A DNA stretch of 64,000 nucleotides from Oceanidesulfovibrio indonesiensis (GCF_007625075.1 NZ_QMIE01000016.1:35885-99884); one strand, 5' to 3'; shown: positions 45,671 through 54,923, numbered from the stretch's first letter. Notes: generated by a model not told the origin, from the sequence alone. Translations and numbers: made by a program.

Positions 45671-46966
45671 GTGCGCGTTTTCGCAGTTCTTCTGACCCTG
45701 ATGATTGTCCAGTCTGTCCCCGGCGTTGTCGCAGCAAGCGAGGCCGGGAGAACCGAAAAAGGCTGGACTGCACGGATCGTGGGGCATACGGCTGGACCGT
45801 CCCTGCTTATTGGCGTCAGCAAGAAGAATCAACAACTCTATCTCTTTCAACAGAAGAGTCCGCTCTCTTTGAAAGAGACGTTTGTCTGCACCACCGGGGA
45901 GCTCGAGGGGGACAAGTACATCGAAGGCGATCTGAAAACGCCCGAAGGAGTGTACTTCACAGAGCGCAGGTTGGACAGCGGACTTGATCCGGATCTGTAT
46001 GGCAAGCTCGCCTACACTCTGAATTTTCCCAATCCCGTGGACCGGCTCAAAGGCAAAACCGGGTCCGGTATCTGGATCCATGGCCGCGGACATGCTCTGG
46101 TGCCTCGGGAAACCAAGGGATGCGTCGCTTTGTATGACCCGGACATGGCCCAGCTCGAGCCGCACCTCGACGTGGGACTGCCCGTGGTCATCGCAGAGGA
46201 TCTGGACTGGCGCGCCGGGGATTCCACAGCGCCGCCACCGGAGAACCTCGAAGTCCTTGTCAAACAATGGGCTCTGGCCTGGCAGGCGAAGTCGGAGCAT
46301 TTTTTCGAGTTCTACGATTCCGAAAAGTTCTCCAAAGCACACCGCACACCGTTCAAAGCTTTCCGGGACCACAAGGAGAATCTGTTCAATCGACTGCCCT
46401 GGATACAGGTCGCAGCCAACGACGTTGTCGTTGTTCCCGGACCGGACTACTGGGTGACCGCGTTTTCGCAGTACTATCGCTCTCCGCACCTCACCAGCGC
46501 CGGCGTGAAACGTCTGTACTGGCAAAAAGACGAAGATGGTGCGCTGCGCATTGTTGGACGTGAGTTCCGCGAGGGCGATGCGGAATTGGCCAGGAGCCTG
46601 GAGCAGGAGTATCTGCGTCAGGTGACGGCGGAAATGGACGGTTTCGTGGAGGGTTGGCGAGCATCGTGGGAGCGCGGAAATCTGGATGCCTATGTCGGCT
46701 ATTACGCCAGCAACGCCGAACAGGGCGGACGCCGGGGAGTGGGCGCCATTCGCGACCACAAGATAAGCCTCTGGAAAACGCAGGCTCCCGAGCTTGTCAA
46801 GATCGAAGATATGCGCGTGGATATGCATCCGCAGGGAGTTCAGGTACAATTCACGCAGAAGTACGCTGCTGCAGGAAACTATTCTGACCTGGGATCGAAG
46901 ACGCTTGTCGTCACACCCTCCGAGCAGGGTTGGCGAATTCTCAGAGAGGACTGGAGAGCCCTCTAA
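45671..46966 (+). CDS. L,D-transpeptidase (YkuD) with C-terminal NTF2-like domain
   Basis: A 431-residue exported protein. The start is GTG 45671, with GGAGG seven bases upstream, and a signal peptide follows (VFAVLLTLMIVQSVPGVVAA). The YkuD domain at residues about 40-190 has H137 in IWIHGRGH and the catalytic C151 in ETKGCVAL. It would make 3-3 crosslinks in peptidoglycan or attach proteins to it. The later part (about 210-431) has repeated FVEGWRASWERGNLDAYVGYY-type segments typical of NTF2/SnoaL-like stress domains. It abuts the next membrane-protein gene with no gap, so they work or are regulated together. Confidence 0.9.
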   Translation: MRVFAVLLTLMIVQSVPGVVAASEAGRTEKGWTARIVGHTAGPSLLIGVSKKNQQLYLFQQKSPLSLKETFVCTTGELEGDKYIEGDLKTPEGVYFTERRLDSGLDPDLYGKLAYTLNFPNPVDRLKGKTGSGIWIHGRGHALVPRETKGCVALYDPDMAQLEPHLDVGLPVVIAEDLDWRAGDSTAPPPENLEVLVKQWALAWQAKSEHFFEFYDSEKFSKAHRTPFKAFRDHKENLFNRLPWIQVAANDVVVVPGPDYWVTAFSQYYRSPHLTSAGVKRLYWQKDEDGALRIVGREFREGDAELARSLEQEYLRQVTAEMDGFVEGWRASWERGNLDAYVGYYASNAEQGGRRGVGAIRDHKISLWKTQAPELVKIEDMRVDMHPQGVQVQFTQKYAAAGNYSDLGSKTLVVTPSEQGWRILREDWRAL

Positions 46967-47743
46967 ATGAGTGGAAAAAAATACAGCGTCATCCTCATGC
47001 GAGATGACGATCACGTGCGCCGCTACCGGATGAGTTCCCTCTGGTTCAAGCTCGGCATTTTCGCGTTCATTTTTTTGTTCCTTCTGTCCGCTGGTGGAAT
47101 ATACTTCACCGTAGACTACTGGAATAAATATCGCGATCTCAGCAAGGCGAACACCATTCTTCAGGGGGAAATACAGTCGAAGGAAGTGGAACTCGAACGC
47201 TTGCGCAACATGGAGCGCATGGTGTTGGCGCATCAGGAAGATCCCGTCCCGGGCGACACCAACGCTACGACAGCCAACGCAACCCGGGAAGAGGCGAATG
47301 CCACCGTCGAAGTGGATGGCGCCACAGAGCAGGCCAACGCGACCCAGGCTGAGGCGGCGCCGGCTTTCGAGTACATCACCCCGCCCGAACTGACCACGGT
47401 TCTGGATAAAGGGGAAACAGCCATTTCTGAACTTTCGCTGCAGCATACAGACGCCGGCTACTCGATACATTTCATGGTGAGCAACGAGAAGTCCCAAGGC
47501 AGCCTCACCGGTCTTGTCTCCCTGCTACTCATCGCCAAGAACGGCTCGCTTCACAAGATCGATGCGCCGAAGGAAGCCCTCGACTTCACAATTCAGCGCT
47601 TCAAGACAATCAACCTCGACTTTGATGTTCCTGATTCCATCGAAAAGGATGACGTTTTCGGATTGCTGGTGAAAGTGACCAACAAGGCCGGCGACCTCAT
47701 CTACAGCAAGTCGTATCCCATTCAGGACCTCGTTTCCTCCTGA
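46967..47743 (+). CDS. Single-span membrane protein of unknown function, partner of the L,D-transpeptidase gene
   Basis: A 258-residue protein. A short basic N-terminus is followed by one membrane helix (FKLGIFAFIFLFLLSAGGIYF, residues about 27-47), a coiled-coil-like stretch, a low-complexity linker with several NAT triplets, and a periplasmic domain from about residue 130 with alternating strands (LSLLLIAKNGSLHK, LDFTIQRFKTINLDFDV). It starts one base after the L,D-transpeptidase stop, a sign of joint translation. I do not recognise the domain. A role in envelope assembly beside the transpeptidase is inference. Confidence 0.75.
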   Translation: MSGKKYSVILMRDDDHVRRYRMSSLWFKLGIFAFIFLFLLSAGGIYFTVDYWNKYRDLSKANTILQGEIQSKEVELERLRNMERMVLAHQEDPVPGDTNATTANATREEANATVEVDGATEQANATQAEAAPAFEYITPPELTTVLDKGETAISELSLQHTDAGYSIHFMVSNEKSQGSLTGLVSLLLIAKNGSLHKIDAPKEALDFTIQRFKTINLDFDVPDSIEKDDVFGLLVKVTNKAGDLIYSKSYPIQDLVSS

Positions 47744-48010
47744 GATCCTGCGCAGGAACGTTGTTATCACCATGCGCCGGGGTGTGGTATTTGGCCTTGG
47801 CCAGCACGACCTCTCGGCATCCTCGACCTCCTCCGTTTGCATCCCCGTGGCTGGGCTCAGGTTGTTTGTTCACGGCGAGTGCTGTTATTGCAAGGTGTTA
47901 TTGGCATCCCAGTAGTCTTGCATTTTCAACTCCCAGCATTCAGACGGCCAGGGGGTTGCGATGGATCAGGCGCTGAAGGTCGCGGCAGCATGAAATGAAC
48001 CTTCATATCA

Positions 48011-48982
48011 ATGTTTCACTTGAACCGTTTCTTCGGGTATGCTCAGAGAATGCACTGCTTTCTCGCCTTGCCGCTCAAACGAATGGCCATGGAGCCCCTG
48101 TGGCTTGAGGATTTCCTCGGGTCGCGCAATATGTTCATGCGCGCCATGGTCGAAGCGCCGTCAGGCGCAGATGTCTCGGAGTGGTTCGAATCCGTTCAGC
48201 ACACGTGTGGTGAACCGCAGCAGCCTGTCCTTGCGCCCGAGATCGATCTCGATGCATATACGATAGAAAGACTGGGAATGGCCTGGTGCCGGGGCGTGGC
48301 CGGCCGCCTTGAAGACACCGGTTTGGAATGCGCCGTCCACCTGCCGTTCCTGGACCTGCATCCGGCAAGTCTCGATTCGAAAGTGCTTGTCGGAACGCGG
48401 CAAAGCCTGGAGCGGGCAATGGAGTTCGCCTATTACCTTGCCCCATCGCACCTCATTGCCCATTCGGGGTACGATCCGCAGCAGCATGTCGACCAGGAAT
48501 ACGAGGAGTACCTCGGACGTTCGAAAGAAACCTGGGTCGAGCTCCTGGACCAATGGCCGAATCATCCCCCGTTGTTTATCGAGAACACCTACGAGAAAAA
48601 TCCGGAGCCGCTGCGAGATCTTGTAACGATTCTTCACAGCAAGTGTGTCGGAATCTGCTTCGACGTCGGCCACTGGAACAGTTTCGCTCTGGGCAGCCTG
48701 CGGCAAGACATGGATCGGTGGATCAAGGTATTGGGGCCGTACATAGGCCATCTCCATCTGCACGACAACGACGGCACGGGCGATACGCACCAGGGGCTCG
48801 GTCAGGGGACGGTTCCGTGGGGGGAGCTCATGAACGGCCTGCGGAGGGTGGGAATCGCCCCAGGATGCACGCTTGAGCCCCACAGCCAGGATGCGCTCCT
48901 GCATTCCTTCGCCTTCATGAAAACGCGAAAGGACCTGTTCGAACAGATGCTCCGACACCCATACCGGGCCTGGGGCAGGTAA
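48011..48982 (+). CDS. TIM-barrel protein of the AP endonuclease 2 / sugar phosphate isomerase family
   Basis: A 323-residue protein. The C-terminal two thirds carry the metal-binding segments of this superfamily: HLPFLDLHP, HSGYDPQQH, FIENTYEKNPEP, CFDVGHWNSFA, GHLHLHDNDGTGDTHQGLGQG and LEPHS. Members include xylose isomerase-like enzymes, endonuclease IV relatives and CbiR cobamide phosphodiesterases. CbiR is possible in this group of organisms but cannot be shown here. The start is uncertain: ATG 48011 is used, but another phase, beginning at 47995, opens with a plausible barrel start (see rejected items). Gene order gives no clue to the substrate. Confidence 0.75.
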   Translation: MFHLNRFFGYAQRMHCFLALPLKRMAMEPLWLEDFLGSRNMFMRAMVEAPSGADVSEWFESVQHTCGEPQQPVLAPEIDLDAYTIERLGMAWCRGVAGRLEDTGLECAVHLPFLDLHPASLDSKVLVGTRQSLERAMEFAYYLAPSHLIAHSGYDPQQHVDQEYEEYLGRSKETWVELLDQWPNHPPLFIENTYEKNPEPLRDLVTILHSKCVGICFDVGHWNSFALGSLRQDMDRWIKVLGPYIGHLHLHDNDGTGDTHQGLGQGTVPWGELMNGLRRVGIAPGCTLEPHSQDALLHSFAFMKTRKDLFEQMLRHPYRAWGR

Positions 48983-48995
48983 CGCTGCGATGAGG

Positions 48996-49976
48996 TCAGA
49001 AAGTCCAGCTAACGGGCATGCGCTCCGGCCATTCGTCGGGCTCCTCCGTTACGGCGAAACCATTTGTCCAATCCGGGAGACAGTCGTATGCGGGCCGGTA
49101 TCCGACAGGGGCGCCGGGCAGCAATTCTGCTGGCAAGGCAACGCGCCATGCATGAAGAAAGAGCGATGCGCCTGCGGACGCCCCGTATTTGGCGTCGCCA
49201 CATATGGGATGCCCCCGCGAAGCGAGTTGCACGCGTATCTGGTGGGTGCGGCCTGTGTGGATTCTGATTTCCACGAGGCTCGCATCACCTCGGTGCTCGA
49301 TGAGGCGCACATCGCTCAGGGCGCGTTTCCCTCCCACAGCGTTTGCGTGCATGCGTTCTCTGCCTGACGGACCGGATTTTTCCACCATATCCTCAAGGCG
49401 ATATGGGCCGCCCTCCGGGAAACGTCCCACAACCCAAGCCAGATAGCGCTTGTCCACACGGTGTTCCTGAAAAGCCCGTTGCAGGGCTGTGAGCGCCGCA
49501 TAGGACAGCGCCATGAGCAGGACGCCGGAGGTGTCCTTGTCCAGCCTGTGGGCGGGTGTGGGAGCAAACGACGCGCCAGAGCGAGCCGCAACGAGCCTGG
49601 AGGCCAGACTGTCGAAGTGCCCGGTGCCGCCGTGCGTAGGCAGACCTTCGGGCTTCATTACCGCAAGGATGTCGTACTCCTCAGCCAGTACGTGCACAGG
49701 CTCGTGTGATTCTTCGGAAGAAGCTGGTGCGGTCCGTGAAGCGATCTCTGCGGCCAGCTTGGGCGGAATACGCACCAGAGCCCCTTCTGCAAGCCGCATG
49801 TATGGCTTGGCGCGCTTGCCGTCCACGCGCACCTGGCCAGTCCGAACAAGACGCATGACGGCGCCGCCCGGCAACCCAGTGCGCCGCGTCAGGAACTGGA
49901 AAAGCTTCTGCCCTGCTTCTGCAGAAGTCACCGTTATCTGGTTGGGTTGGGAGCCGTGTGTATGCAGGTCATTCAT
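48996..49976 (-). CDS. rluC: RluA-family rRNA pseudouridine synthase (RluC-like)
   Basis: A 326-residue enzyme that isomerises uridines in 23S rRNA. An N-terminal S4 domain (LFQFLTRRTGLPGGAVMRLVRTGQVRVDG) is followed by the catalytic domain with the Asp in AHRLDKDTSGVLLMA, and IHTGRTHQIRVQLASRGHPICGD. The S4 domain and this motif fit RluC rather than RluD or RluA, but the exact target uridines are not certain. It lies directly downstream of the liv-type transporter on the same strand, after a terminator. Confidence 0.92.
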   Translation of the reverse strand: MNDLHTHGSQPNQITVTSAEAGQKLFQFLTRRTGLPGGAVMRLVRTGQVRVDGKRAKPYMRLAEGALVRIPPKLAAEIASRTAPASSEESHEPVHVLAEEYDILAVMKPEGLPTHGGTGHFDSLASRLVAARSGASFAPTPAHRLDKDTSGVLLMALSYAALTALQRAFQEHRVDKRYLAWVVGRFPEGGPYRLEDMVEKSGPSGRERMHANAVGGKRALSDVRLIEHRGDASLVEIRIHTGRTHQIRVQLASRGHPICGDAKYGASAGASLFLHAWRVALPAELLPGAPVGYRPAYDCLPDWTNGFAVTEEPDEWPERMPVSWTF

Positions 49977-50021
49977 AAAAAAACCCCGGCCCCTCGTCTT
50001 GCTGCCGAACGGGGACCGGGG
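49977..50021 (-). terminator. Terminator at the end of the liv-type transporter genes
   Basis: On the reverse strand a GC stem (50011-50021 with 49984-49993, one bulge) is followed by seven T (49977-49983). It lies 25 bases after the substrate-binding protein stop and abuts the rluC start codon. Confidence 0.85.
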
Positions 50022-50045
50022 GCCGACTTGAAAATGAATGGGAGG

Positions 50046-51215
50046 CTACTCGGCGAGTCGGTACTGCCCGTCCTGAACTTCGAGCATTATCATGGAGTCC
50101 GTGCCGAGGCCGTTGTGGTCTTCGGGAGTGAGCGAGAAGACGCCAGAGACGCCGACAACGCCCTGAAGAGTTTCCAGCGCGTCGCGCAGGGCGGTGCGTT
50201 CCGCGGCGCCGGCTTTTTCGAGGCCGGCCTTGAGCAACGTCACGGCGTCGAAGGCGTAGCCGGAGTGCGTATTCAGCGGAAACTTCTCGCCGTAGCCCTG
50301 GGCAGTGTAGTCCTCGATGAACTTCAAAATGACCGACTTTTGCGGATCGTCGTCCGCCAGGTAGTCCGGAGCCATGATCTTGGTTCCGGGCATGATGACT
50401 CCTTCAGCGGCGCTACCGGCAAGCTCAAGGAATTTGGGACCAGGTATGCCGTGGCACTGAACCAGAAGTGGCTTATCGCCAGGAAGGTTTGCAAAGTTTT
50501 TGGTTGCGACAGCGCCGGAGGGGCCCATGGTCCAGATGATCACGGCCTGGGGCCCGGCCATGGAGAGCTTGAAAGCCTGGGCGGAAAAGTCCATAGCCTG
50601 CGGGTCCATGGTTTCCTTGGCGGCCACGGTGATGCCGAACTCGTCGGCCAAGGCTTCAAGATGGCGCAGACCGTCCTGGCCGAATCCGTCGGAAGCGGTG
50701 AGCAGGGCCACCGTGCTCACGCCTTTGGCCTGAAGGTTTTCGTATATCTTGCGCACGGCGGTGGAGGAGCGTTGGGGGACCTTGAACGTCCAGGCGTACG
50801 GTCCGAACTTGCCGCCTGCGATGACCGGGTCGCCGCCAACCGTCATGATCACGGGGATTTCGTTTTCTTCCGTGTACTTCTTGATGGCCATGCCCGAACC
50901 GGTGGAAGTGGGCCCGATGATGGCGAGGACGCCGTCCTTCTCCACCAGTTGCCGGGCCATGCGCAGGGCAACGTTGGGGTCGGATTCCGTATCGTACACG
51001 ACCATTTCCACGGTACGGCCGAGGATGCCGCCGCCGGCGTTGATTTCCTTGAGGGTCATCTCGGCAACGAGTCGGCTGGCCGTGCCCACATCAGCAACTT
51101 TTCCGGATTCGGCGAACAGAGCGCCAATCTTTATTGGCTGTGTGCCGGCAGAGTCGACGGCGCCGGCGGTCATCAGGCACAGCAGGCAGGTGATAAGAAT
51201 TTTCTTGAACATCAT
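50046..51215 (-). CDS. Branched-chain amino acid ABC transporter substrate-binding protein (LivK type)
   Basis: A 389-residue periplasmic binding protein. The signal peptide (MMFKKILITCLLCLMTAGAVDSAG) is followed by IKIGALFAESGKVADVGT, the standard start of the LivJ/LivK fold, and VGPTSTGSGMAI-like ligand loops. It captures a branched-chain amino acid, amide or other small polar ligand; the substrate cannot be told. GGAGG precedes ATG 51215. It is the last of three genes read leftward, after two permeases; no ATPases are present. Confidence 0.92.
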   Translation of the reverse strand: MMFKKILITCLLCLMTAGAVDSAGTQPIKIGALFAESGKVADVGTASRLVAEMTLKEINAGGGILGRTVEMVVYDTESDPNVALRMARQLVEKDGVLAIIGPTSTGSGMAIKKYTEENEIPVIMTVGGDPVIAGGKFGPYAWTFKVPQRSSTAVRKIYENLQAKGVSTVALLTASDGFGQDGLRHLEALADEFGITVAAKETMDPQAMDFSAQAFKLSMAGPQAVIIWTMGPSGAVATKNFANLPGDKPLLVQCHGIPGPKFLELAGSAAEGVIMPGTKIMAPDYLADDDPQKSVILKFIEDYTAQGYGEKFPLNTHSGYAFDAVTLLKAGLEKAGAAERTALRDALETLQGVVGVSGVFSLTPEDHNGLGTDSMIMLEVQDGQYRLAE

Positions 51216-51283
51216 GTGGTCCTCCGTGGCGGCTACCTAGCACAGCAACCGGCGAATAGAAAGCGTCGAAGTCATGGGAAATC

Positions 51284-52258
51284 TCAGCGGCGAAGGGATC
51301 GCGGGACAAGCGAAGCAAGGCCGGGAAGCCGGCGTTCGGGATCGAACAGCAGCGCTGCGGCAAGAAGCAGTCCATGAGCCATGGTGCGGGCCTCGCCCAG
51401 CAGTTGAGCCTCGGACAGCAGCGTTTCCAGCAGCAACACGGCGATAAGCGGCGTATACAGGCGCCCAGGCCCGCCGATGACCAGAAAAAGCAACGCCTTG
51501 AGCGACAGGTGCAGGTCGAATTGGTTCGGGCTGATAAAGCCCGCATAGTGGGCGTATAAGGCGCCGGCAAGAGCTGAAAGGCCCGCGCCGAGGCCGAACG
51601 CCAGCGCGCGCACGCGAGGTCGGCTCACGCCGCAGGCGGCGGCGGCAAGAGGGTCTTCGCGACAGGCCATCAGCGCACGCCCCAGGCGTGTGGAGCGCAT
51701 CGTCACGTACAGATACGCCCCCAGGGCAAGTAACCCGAGAAAGAGAAAGTAGTGGAGCCGGTCGCCCTGCAGGGCGCCAATGCCGGGCAGGGTGATGGGC
51801 ACGTGCAGCACCATACCCTCGCCGCCGCCGGTGAGTTCCGGCAGGCTGAGCACCACGTTCGTGAATATCAGGCTCACGCCCAGAGTCGCCATGGCCAGAA
51901 AACCCTCGCCGAGTTGTTCCATCGGGTAGGATACGAGTGCTCCGAAAACGAACACCACGACAATGATGACCGGCAGCGTAATGGCTGCGCTTTCCGGGCA
52001 GGCGGATACGACAAGGGCCGAAAGATACGCCCCCATGCCGCAGAAGGCCCCCTGGGCCAGGGATGCCTGTCCTCCAAGACCGAGGCAGAAGTTGAGCGCG
52101 AGCACGTTGACCGCGAGGAGCAGGTGTTGATTCACTGCGAGCAGGGAGTAGGCGGGCAGCAGCAATCCAAGGGCGACGAGCGGCAGAAAAAAAGCAGCAG
52201 CCGGCACGAGCTCGCGGGATCGCGGGTCGGGTGCGGGGGTGTCGTTCAGGGAGCTCAT
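51284..52258 (-). CDS. Branched-chain amino acid ABC transporter permease, LivM type
   Basis: A 324-residue membrane protein with about nine or ten helices. NVLALNFCLGLGGQASLAQGAF and the later GALLYAHYAGFISPNQFDLHLS region are the LivM signature. It should form the channel with the LivH-type subunit. It lies seven bases after the LivH gene and 68 before the binding protein gene in reading order. The N-terminus has about 20 hydrophilic residues before the first helix. Confidence 0.92.
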   Translation of the reverse strand: MSSLNDTPAPDPRSRELVPAAAFFLPLVALGLLLPAYSLLAVNQHLLLAVNVLALNFCLGLGGQASLAQGAFCGMGAYLSALVVSACPESAAITLPVIIVVVFVFGALVSYPMEQLGEGFLAMATLGVSLIFTNVVLSLPELTGGGEGMVLHVPITLPGIGALQGDRLHYFLFLGLLALGAYLYVTMRSTRLGRALMACREDPLAAAACGVSRPRVRALAFGLGAGLSALAGALYAHYAGFISPNQFDLHLSLKALLFLVIGGPGRLYTPLIAVLLLETLLSEAQLLGEARTMAHGLLLAAALLFDPERRLPGLASLVPRSLRR

Positions 52259-52265
52259 GTCGGTG

Positions 52266-53138
52266 TCAGGCGCGGGCCGTCTGGCGTTCTTTGTGCGGCG
52301 TGAGAATGAGGATGACGATGAGAATGGCGTAAGTGACGGCTTCCTTGAGCTCGGCCCCCATGGTCAGGATGAATAGTGCTTCGAGCAGGCCGAGGCAAAT
52401 GCCGCCGAGAAAGACCTTACCCAGAGACGAATATCCGCCCAGCGTAGCGGCTACAAATCCCTTGAGGCCGACCCCGAGGCCCATGTCGTAACGCAACATG
52501 GTCTGCGGACCAACAGCCATGCCGGCCAGAGCGGCGAGCAGACCGGCCAGGGCAAAGGTGCAGGCGTAGGCCTTCCTGGGGTTTACGCCCTGGAGCGTCG
52601 CTGCAAGGGGGTTCATGGAAACGGCGCGTATGGCGCGTCCCCAACGCGTGTGCCGCAGAAAAAGGGAAAGCAGGAGGCCGCTGCCAACGGCAAGTGCGAG
52701 GGCGGTGAGAGTGTCCTGCGAGAAAAAGAACGGCCCCATCCGAACCGATGAAAACGGCAGCATCTGCGGCAGCATGAGCGGCTCTTTGCCCCAGGCCAGA
52801 ATCGCGATGCCTTGCCATGTCATGCTCGCCGCCACCGTAAGCATGAGTTGCTTGAGAGGGTGCTTGCGCAGCGAGAAGCCCAACGTTGTGGCGTAAAGGA
52901 CCATGCCGAGCATCAAGCCCCAGATGCCGGCTGCGGCTATGGCAACCAGGGGGTTCAGGGAAAAGGCCTGGGTGAGGCTGAAAAGCCCGAGGCCAGATAG
53001 CAGCAAGAGCTCGCCCTGGGCGAAGTTGATGAGGCGCGAGGAGTTGTAGACCAGAGAAAAGCCCAGCGCCATGAGGCCGTAAACGGCGCCCAGGGCCAGC
53101 CCGGAGTTGATCGTTTGTGCGAGATAGAGAAGAACCAT
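52266..53138 (-). CDS. Branched-chain amino acid ABC transporter permease, LivH type
   Basis: A 290-residue membrane protein of eight or so helices. QTINSGLALGAVYGLMALGFSLVYN is the typical LivH start, and PLAATLQGVNPRKAYACTFALAG is the coupling segment to an ATPase. Despite this, no LivG or LivF gene lies in the window: the next gene upstream is the FG-GAP repeat protein. A hairpin at 53184-53209 separates the two. Confidence 0.92.
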   Translation of the reverse strand: MVLLYLAQTINSGLALGAVYGLMALGFSLVYNSSRLINFAQGELLLLSGLGLFSLTQAFSLNPLVAIAAAGIWGLMLGMVLYATTLGFSLRKHPLKQLMLTVAASMTWQGIAILAWGKEPLMLPQMLPFSSVRMGPFFFSQDTLTALALAVGSGLLLSLFLRHTRWGRAIRAVSMNPLAATLQGVNPRKAYACTFALAGLLAALAGMAVGPQTMLRYDMGLGVGLKGFVAATLGGYSSLGKVFLGGICLGLLEALFILTMGAELKEAVTYAILIVILILTPHKERQTARA

Positions 53139-53183
53139 GTCGGAAGCGCGGGCCGTTTCGCCCCAGAACCCTGTGAGAGAGAA

Positions 53184-53209
53184 GGCCGCCCCGGGTGCCC
53201 GGAGCGGCC
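53184..53209 (-). terminator. Terminator after the FG-GAP repeat gene
   Basis: A near-perfect 12-bp GC stem (one mismatch) at 53184-53209, with a pyrimidine-rich tail on the reverse strand. It lies just after the stop of the FG-GAP gene and before the liv-type permease gene, so the transporter probably has its own promoter or depends on read-through. Confidence 0.7.
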
Positions 53210-53219
53210 TCGTCGAGAG

Positions 53220-54923
53220 TTACTCGGAGTCTGTCCGGAACTCCTGATTTATGGTGCCGCTTTGACTGCTCATGTCAAGCGGGTACATGAGAATGAGCGA
53301 CCGGCGTTTGTTCATGCCAAGCACGCCGGGGTGCTGGTTGACCAGCACGGCCAGGTCGTTGATGCCGTCGTTGTTCACGTCGTTCAGGGCGATGTCGGCC
53401 ACGGAGCCCTTGATGCGGCGGGTCTTCCATACGAGGTTCATGCCCACGCCGTCCCAGTAGAGGGAGTGTATTTCACCCTCTGGGAAGTGGCGGTAACGCT
53501 CGAAGAACATGGCGGCCACGGAGACCGGGTGGTTCACGAGCAACTCGTGGCGATCGTCGCCGTCCAGATTGAACGGGATCATCCGCAGAGGCACATAGTA
53601 ATGGTCGCGCAAGATCGTATCGTCCTGGATACCCATGGGTTCGAACTGGTCCGTGAGGCTGATGGCGGATCCGGAATAGACCTTGTCGGAGGTGGACTGC
53701 CGCTCGCCGGTGTGGGTGTACACCCGGAGCTTGTCGGACTTGTCCACCAGCACGATCTTGTAGCGTTCCTTCTGGGGCAGGTAGACGAAGTTGTAGACGT
53801 TGGCCTCCTTGGGCAGAAGAAGCCGGGGGCCGAGCTGGTATTGACCGCCGGAGATCAGGAGTTCGTAGACGCCGACATCGAAAAGCTCGCGGCGGCCTCT
53901 TTTCTGGGCGACCAATACGGATTCATAGCGAGGCGGACGGATCACCGCATTGATGAAGAAGGGAATCTTGTCGTGGAGGACGGTGAACTTTCCGTTCGAG
54001 TACTTGAGAATGAAGGAAGACGGCTCGTACTCTTCGTAAACGTTGTCCTGGCCCTTGGTGCTTACACGCACGGCGCCAACGATGATTTCCGGGGTGCCGT
54101 CGCCATCCACGTCATGCACGTTGACGTGGATGTTGCGGAATGTGGGAGAGCGCTTGTACGTATCAAGAGTCTGCAGCCTGTTGTCCGTATCGAACCGCAG
54201 TGCGTGCACCTCGGTGTTGTTGATAACGAAGATTTCCTGCATTCCGTCGCCGTCGGCATCCGCAGTAACCATGCCGTTGGCGGCAAAGTTCAGCGTGCTG
54301 GAGCGCAGGCGGCCCTCGTCCGTGGAGTCGCCGGCGTAGCGAAACTGCGGGTTCAGAAAGAACTCGGTGTTCTGGTCGGCCTGGTTGTGCACGAGGCCTG
54401 GATTCATGGCGTTGACCTGTTGCCTGCCCTGCTGGGCCTGGGCCAGACCTTGCCCTCCGTCCGTCTGGAAGATGGAGGCGTTGATCTGTTTGGCGAAGTT
54501 CTCCAGGGTGCGGATAAGCTGATCGTTCTTTACAGAGGCGCTGCGCGGCTGTATGGCCCCGTCGGGTCCCATGGATTTCAGGTCGAGGCTCATGCTGTCG
54601 CCCATGATGGTGGCGCTGCCCCAGAAAAGGTAATCGACACCGAGCTGGGACTTGATCTTCGCCGCGTCACCCTCGGCGAGCCCTTTCAGGCTCGGCAGGT
54701 TCGCAAGCTTAGCGCGTTCCACGGAAACGAACTTGTCCTGCCAGTGCAGCCGGGTTGTGAGCATGTCCTGGATGCCTTCGCTGAGGTAGGCGTAATCCGA
54801 GGGCCCGTTCACGTTGAAAGGCAAGACTGCGAAGGTCTTCGTCTGCGCCCAGGCCGGGCTGCTCAGAAGCATGAGGAAACTGCATACAAAAAATACGACC
54901 CTGAAGGTCCGATGCGATTGCAT
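53220..54923 (-). CDS. Secreted protein with FlgO/TolB-like N-terminus and FG-GAP (VCBS) repeats
   Basis: A 567-residue exported protein. The start is ATG 54923 with AAGGAG upstream. A signal peptide (VVFFVCSFLMLLSSPAWA) is followed by KTFAVLPFNVNG, LSEGIQDMLTTRLHW and LGVDYLFWGSATIMG, which resemble outer-membrane TolB/FlgO-like domains that assemble on the envelope. From about residue 200, Asp-rich loops recur (DADGDGMQEIFVI, HDVDGDGTPEIIVG, NLDGDDRHELLV, NDVNNDGINDLAVL): FG-GAP repeats of a beta-propeller that bind calcium. The function is unknown; similar proteins occur in delta-proteobacteria. It does not have a lipobox. Confidence 0.85.
   Translation of the reverse strand: MQSHRTFRVVFFVCSFLMLLSSPAWAQTKTFAVLPFNVNGPSDYAYLSEGIQDMLTTRLHWQDKFVSVERAKLANLPSLKGLAEGDAAKIKSQLGVDYLFWGSATIMGDSMSLDLKSMGPDGAIQPRSASVKNDQLIRTLENFAKQINASIFQTDGGQGLAQAQQGRQQVNAMNPGLVHNQADQNTEFFLNPQFRYAGDSTDEGRLRSSTLNFAANGMVTADADGDGMQEIFVINNTEVHALRFDTDNRLQTLDTYKRSPTFRNIHVNVHDVDGDGTPEIIVGAVRVSTKGQDNVYEEYEPSSFILKYSNGKFTVLHDKIPFFINAVIRPPRYESVLVAQKRGRRELFDVGVYELLISGGQYQLGPRLLLPKEANVYNFVYLPQKERYKIVLVDKSDKLRVYTHTGERQSTSDKVYSGSAISLTDQFEPMGIQDDTILRDHYYVPLRMIPFNLDGDDRHELLVNHPVSVAAMFFERYRHFPEGEIHSLYWDGVGMNLVWKTRRIKGSVADIALNDVNNDGINDLAVLVNQHPGVLGMNKRRSLILMYPLDMSSQSGTINQEFRTDSE

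Noticed and set aside
47995..48108. A second reading phase at the start of the TIM-barrel gene: 37 codons beginning ATG 47995 and ending at 48108, with a barrel-like start, as if a frameshift had split the gene.
   Set aside because: Third-position GC is low in that phase and high in the phase starting at 48011, which argues that the annotated frame is the real one. It is not settled; an alignment of homologues to residues 1-40 would decide.
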